Positions 5,786 to 7,536 of a stretch of DNA of 7,536 nt are shown here, in pieces. Origin of the DNA: an uncultured Erysipelotrichaceae bacterium (lineage in GTDB: Bacteria; Bacillota_I; Bacilli_A; Erysipelotrichales; Coprobacillaceae); assembly GCA_900544435.1 (NCBI GenBank), contig UQVG01000091.1, positions 1 to 7,536 of the forward strand. The letters run 5' to 3'. A program made the position numbers and the translations under genes. The notes under the pieces are model-generated. The model was not told the origin of the DNA. It saw nothing but the letters and a program-made list of their open reading frames with translations, and did no database searches. Numbering within the stretch: the first letter of the stretch is position 1; each line of letters begins with the position of its first letter.

Positions 5786-6690
5786 GAATCCTCCCTAATT
5801 GCAATATTTTCTATAAAGACATATTGCATTTTTAATACATATTTCTTCTCTATTATATCATATGATAGTACTTTTTCCCTGTCAATTTTTACATCCTTTG
5901 GTAATTGACTCCTTATTTTAAAAAGCAAATAAGCAAAAGCATCTTTATCTTTAACATTTGAAGAAGAGGCTTCTATATAATAATACGTATAAGCCTCAAC
6001 TCTTCCTTTAGTAGGAATCATTTTTATCTTTTTAGAAGTATCTTCTATTTGATGTGAAATCAAAATATCTCCTTTTTTTACATACTGATTGACCTTTACT
6101 AAAATATTTCCCTGCTCAACATTTAACTTATAAATGATACCATCTTTTTTAGCAATATAATCTTGATATTTCAAAACTGTTTTTTGATTATGACTTGCTG
6201 GTGTATATTCAACATGTAAAATACTTCCTATTTGATAGATATTTAAATAATCGATTTGTTTTTGATATTTTTTCTTTAAAGAATCATAAAGTTGATTAAT
6301 TTGTTGATAGGATAATCGAGGATGAACCCTCTGGATTAGATGAGTAAGATCTTTTTGAAGAGCCTGATTAACAGCTGGAAGTGTTCCTTGAATCTTATAG
6401 CCATAAAGATATTGAGGAAGAATAAATAAAGTCAATGTAAAAGCAATTGTAAAGATAAGCTGTGGAAACTTAAAAATAAGTAATAAATAATGAAGTAAAC
6501 CTATACTTTTTTGAATTGGTAAATGCATAGAATAAGTAAGATATCTTTGATAGATGGGCACATAAAATGAATAGTGCATCTCATCGAGTTGATGTAAATG
6601 AAAAAGTGTGAGTTGATGTCTTTTAGCTTGTTTTAAAAAAGAAAGAATATCATAAGTTTCAATGACAATATAATCGTAACCTAAATTCAT
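5782..6690 (-). CDS. yqfD: YqfD-like sporulation-associated membrane protein
   Basis: A 302-residue protein recognised by its position and by the region 174-212. There, KYQDYIAKKDGII and then GNILVKVNQYVKKGDILIS match the YqfD family core, a lipoyl-like beta fold resembling the hairpins of secretion adaptor proteins. One or two membrane helices lie at about 64-93. The N-terminal 60 residues correspond to the family's cytosolic start. B. subtilis YqfD has about 398 residues, so this copy is clearly shorter. In Bacillus the yqfC-yqfD pair is made in the mother cell under sigma-E and is needed for normal sporulation. The start ATG overlaps the yqfC stop by four bases and has no good ribosome site of its own, so translation is probably coupled. 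The final codons carry the phoH Shine-Dalgarno sequence. Family assignment is good; activity in a spore former is inferred. Confidence 0.85.
   Translation of the reverse strand: MNLGYDYIVIETYDILSFLKQAKRHQLTLFHLHQLDEMHYSFYVPIYQRYLTYSMHLPIQKSIGLLHYLLLIFKFPQLIFTIAFTLTLFILPQYLYGYKIQGTLPAVNQALQKDLTHLIQRVHPRLSYQQINQLYDSLKKKYQKQIDYLNIYQIGSILHVEYTPASHNQKTVLKYQDYIAKKDGIIYKLNVEQGNILVKVNQYVKKGDILISHQIEDTSKKIKMIPTKGRVEAYTYYYIEASSSNVKDKDAFAYLLFKIRSQLPKDVKIDREKVLSYDIIEKKYVLKMQYVFIENIAIREDS
5793..5798 (-). promoter_or_regulatory. phoH Shine-Dalgarno embedded in the yqfD C-terminus
   Basis: The coding strand reads AGGGAGGATTCATGA. AGG-GAG-GAT encode the Arg-Glu-Asp near the end of YqfD, while GGGAGG serves as the ribosome site for the phoH ATG. 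The TGA of yqfD overlaps that same ATG. This fixes the phoH start and implies that the two translation rates are linked. Confidence 0.8.
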
Positions 6691-6878
6691 GAAAAAGTAA
6701 TCGACATAAACTCACCTAATAGCATGACTTCATCTTGACTATAATAATGTATTTCAATATTTTTTCCTTTAATAGAAATGATTTGTTGATCTATTTTACA
6801 TTCAAAGATAGTCGGCTCTAAAGTTATAATCAACTGATAATGTTTAATTAAAATTCTATTTTTTTGTATGCAAAGCAT
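6687..6878 (-). CDS. yqfC: Short YqfC/YabP-like sporulation protein
   Basis: A 63-residue protein. Its second half, with IISIKGKNIEIHYYSQDEVMLLGEFMSITF, follows the YabP/YqfC family pattern: G-x-L-x-I-x-G-x-x-L-x-I, then x-x-I-x-L-x-G-x-I-x-x-I-x-F. B. subtilis YqfC has about 93 residues. The missing part is the N-terminal 30 or so, including the proline-containing opening segment. An in-frame TAG lies seven codons upstream of the ATG with no other start between, so the protein cannot be longer. The ATG at 6878 has AGGTGA five bases upstream. The stop overlaps the yqfD ATG by four bases. Position directly before yqfD and phoH is the strongest support. The family is linked to sigma-E-dependent sporulation. 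It could be a lineage-specific short form or a decayed copy. Confidence 0.75.
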   Translation of the reverse strand: MLCIQKNRILIKHYQLIITLEPTIFECKIDQQIISIKGKNIEIHYYSQDEVMLLGEFMSITFS

Positions 6879-6920
6879 TCTATCACCTATTATAGGCTAT
6901 GATACTTCTTTTTCATTATT

Positions 6921-7430
6921 CTAAAGAGAGATGATTTTTTTAGATATTATTTCTAATGTTTTAAAACTACTCATAGGATTTATTTCTTCAACATATAATA
7001 AAGGCGTTTCTTCTTTATCCATCATAAATATTTCTTCTGTATAAGGAAATGCCATATAACTTCTTAATATTTCCTTTACTAGTTCTATTTTTTTATTTTC
7101 TATTAAATTTTCTTCAATAAATATCGTTAGATGTTTTCTTTTATAATTTATAGACATATAAAGAGAATAATCAAAAGAAACAGTTATATAGTTTTGAGGT
7201 AAAGCAAAAAAACTTATATATTCTAATTGATTATTTTGTATACTTTCTAATAATCTTTTATCTTTTCTATATTTTTTTACTTTGCCAGTATTTTTATTTG
7301 TAATACTGATAGCATAATGTGTTATCTTTTTATTAAATATTTCAAATACTTTTTCTATTGTTTGATTTAATTCATCAACTGTTATTTTTTTATCAATCTT
7401 TCCTTTATAAGTTATTGTAAATATTTTCAT
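6921..7430 (-). CDS. Uncharacterised AT-rich protein, 169 residues
   Basis: I do not recognise this protein. It is predicted soluble, with no signal peptide or membrane helix. It is rich in Lys, Ile, Asn and Glu, and appears to alternate beta strands and helices. An N-terminal strand (KIFTITYKG) is followed by a helix (about 17-33). A central strand pair contains YISFFALPQNYITVSFDY, and a helix (about 115-127) precedes a final segment with PLLYVEEINPMSS. The start is ATG 7430, because AGGTGA (7436-7441) lies five bases upstream. The in-frame GTG at 7439 and ATG at 7436 fall on or inside that ribosome site. By hand count about 20% of its bases are G or C, against about 30% in a sampled stretch of phoH. 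That suggests recent acquisition or relaxed constraint. It is 42 bases from yqfC with no terminator between, so it may head the operon. The fold outline resembles small immunity-type proteins, but I see no motif to support that. Confidence 0.75.
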   Translation of the reverse strand: MKIFTITYKGKIDKKITVDELNQTIEKVFEIFNKKITHYAISITNKNTGKVKKYRKDKRLLESIQNNQLEYISFFALPQNYITVSFDYSLYMSINYKRKHLTIFIEENLIENKKIELVKEILRSYMAFPYTEEIFMMDKEETPLLYVEEINPMSSFKTLEIISKKIISL

Positions 7431-7435
7431 TTTCA

Positions 7436-7441
7436 TCACCT
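7436..7441 (-). promoter_or_regulatory. Shine-Dalgarno deciding the start of the AT-rich gene
   Basis: AGGTGA on the coding strand lies five bases before ATG 7430, the same arrangement as AGGTGA before yqfC. The longer reading frame from GTG 7439 would begin inside this site, so it is not the true start. Confidence 0.75.
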
Positions 7442-7448
7442 TTTAATT

Positions 7449-7536
7449 CATTATAAAGCAAAAAAAGTCAACTTATAACGTCAATGTCATTAAGTTAAGG
7501 TGGCATTGTACAAAAGACAGTTCTATTTATGTTAAG
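7449..7536 (-). other. Leader region of the operon: repeated TTGAC-type motifs, no clear promoter
   Basis: On the minus strand a perfect TATAAT (7450-7455) precedes the AT-rich gene. The two TTGAC hexamers upstream lie 10 and 23 bases away (7466-7471 and 7479-7484), neither at the canonical 16-18. A third, ATGACA, is at 7485-7490. CTTAAC occurs twice (7494-7499 and 7531-7536), and TTGTACAA at 7506-7513 is a perfect palindrome. These could be operator repeats around a regulated promoter, or chance in AT-rich DNA. One minus-strand frame stays open from the window edge to a TAA at 7495-7497, too short to judge. Confidence 0.3.

Noticed and set aside
6889..6921. Promoter for yqfC: TATAAT at 6889-6894, or a sigma-E-like GAATAAT and CATAGCCT pair (6915-6921 and 6894-6901)
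   Set aside because: Either would start transcription inside or next to the ribosome site at 6883-6888. The sigma-E-like -10 also departs from CATACANT. It is attractive given the sporulation family, but too weak to list.
7430..7439. GTG start at 7439 or ATG at 7436 for the AT-rich gene
   Set aside because: Both start codons fall on the AGGTGA ribosome site that is ideally spaced for ATG 7430.
7495..7536. End of another minus-strand gene or an insertion-sequence end at the right edge
   Set aside because: Only 13 codons are visible before a stop, with no recognisable family sequence and no identifiable inverted repeat partner.

Overview
The window is low-GC Bacillota DNA, roughly 30% GC by eye. 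The short YqfC/YqfD pair, the A/T-ending codons and the small PhoR-like kinase suggest a gut-type Erysipelotrichia or related lineage (Coprobacillus/Faecalibacillus-like). That placement is an impression, not a search result. All genes lie on the minus strand, so the transcriptional story runs from right to left. No intergenic gap exceeds 100 bases, and I see no tRNA, rRNA, CRISPR array or complete mobile element.

Upstream block (7430 to 1653): seven genes form one apparent transcription unit. The order is an unrecognised, very AT-rich gene, then yqfC-like, yqfD-like, phoH, an OmpR-type response regulator, a PhoR-type sensor kinase and an HtrA-like protease. From yqfC to the kinase every junction overlaps, by 4 bases (ATGA) at two and by 8 bases at two. 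HtrA starts 43 bases after the kinase with a strong Shine-Dalgarno sequence. A rho-independent hairpin overlapping the htrA stop codon closes the unit. yqfC-yqfD-phoH is a known Bacillota neighbourhood, but here it runs into a two-component system plus htrA. I would otherwise expect pgpH, ybeY, dgkA and era.

The sensor kinase is broken by a -1 frame change at a run of four A (3635-3638) just before the phospho-acceptor histidine. Adding one base restores a 414-residue protein with two membrane helices, a PAS domain, HisKA and HATPase. The cause could be a recent mutation, an assembly error or, less likely, slippage.

Second block (about 1641 to 73): murI (glutamate racemase, peptidoglycan precursor supply) and a Cof-type HAD phosphatase lie one base apart. 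Their candidate promoter is embedded in the preceding terminator.

Left edge (1 to about 77): a candidate promoter overlaps the end of the HAD gene. It is followed by the 5' part of an FMN riboswitch (RFN element), cut by the window edge. A riboflavin synthesis or uptake gene therefore probably lies just outside the window on the same strand.

Right edge (7431-7536): a leader region with repeated TTGAC-type motifs and no convincing canonical promoter.
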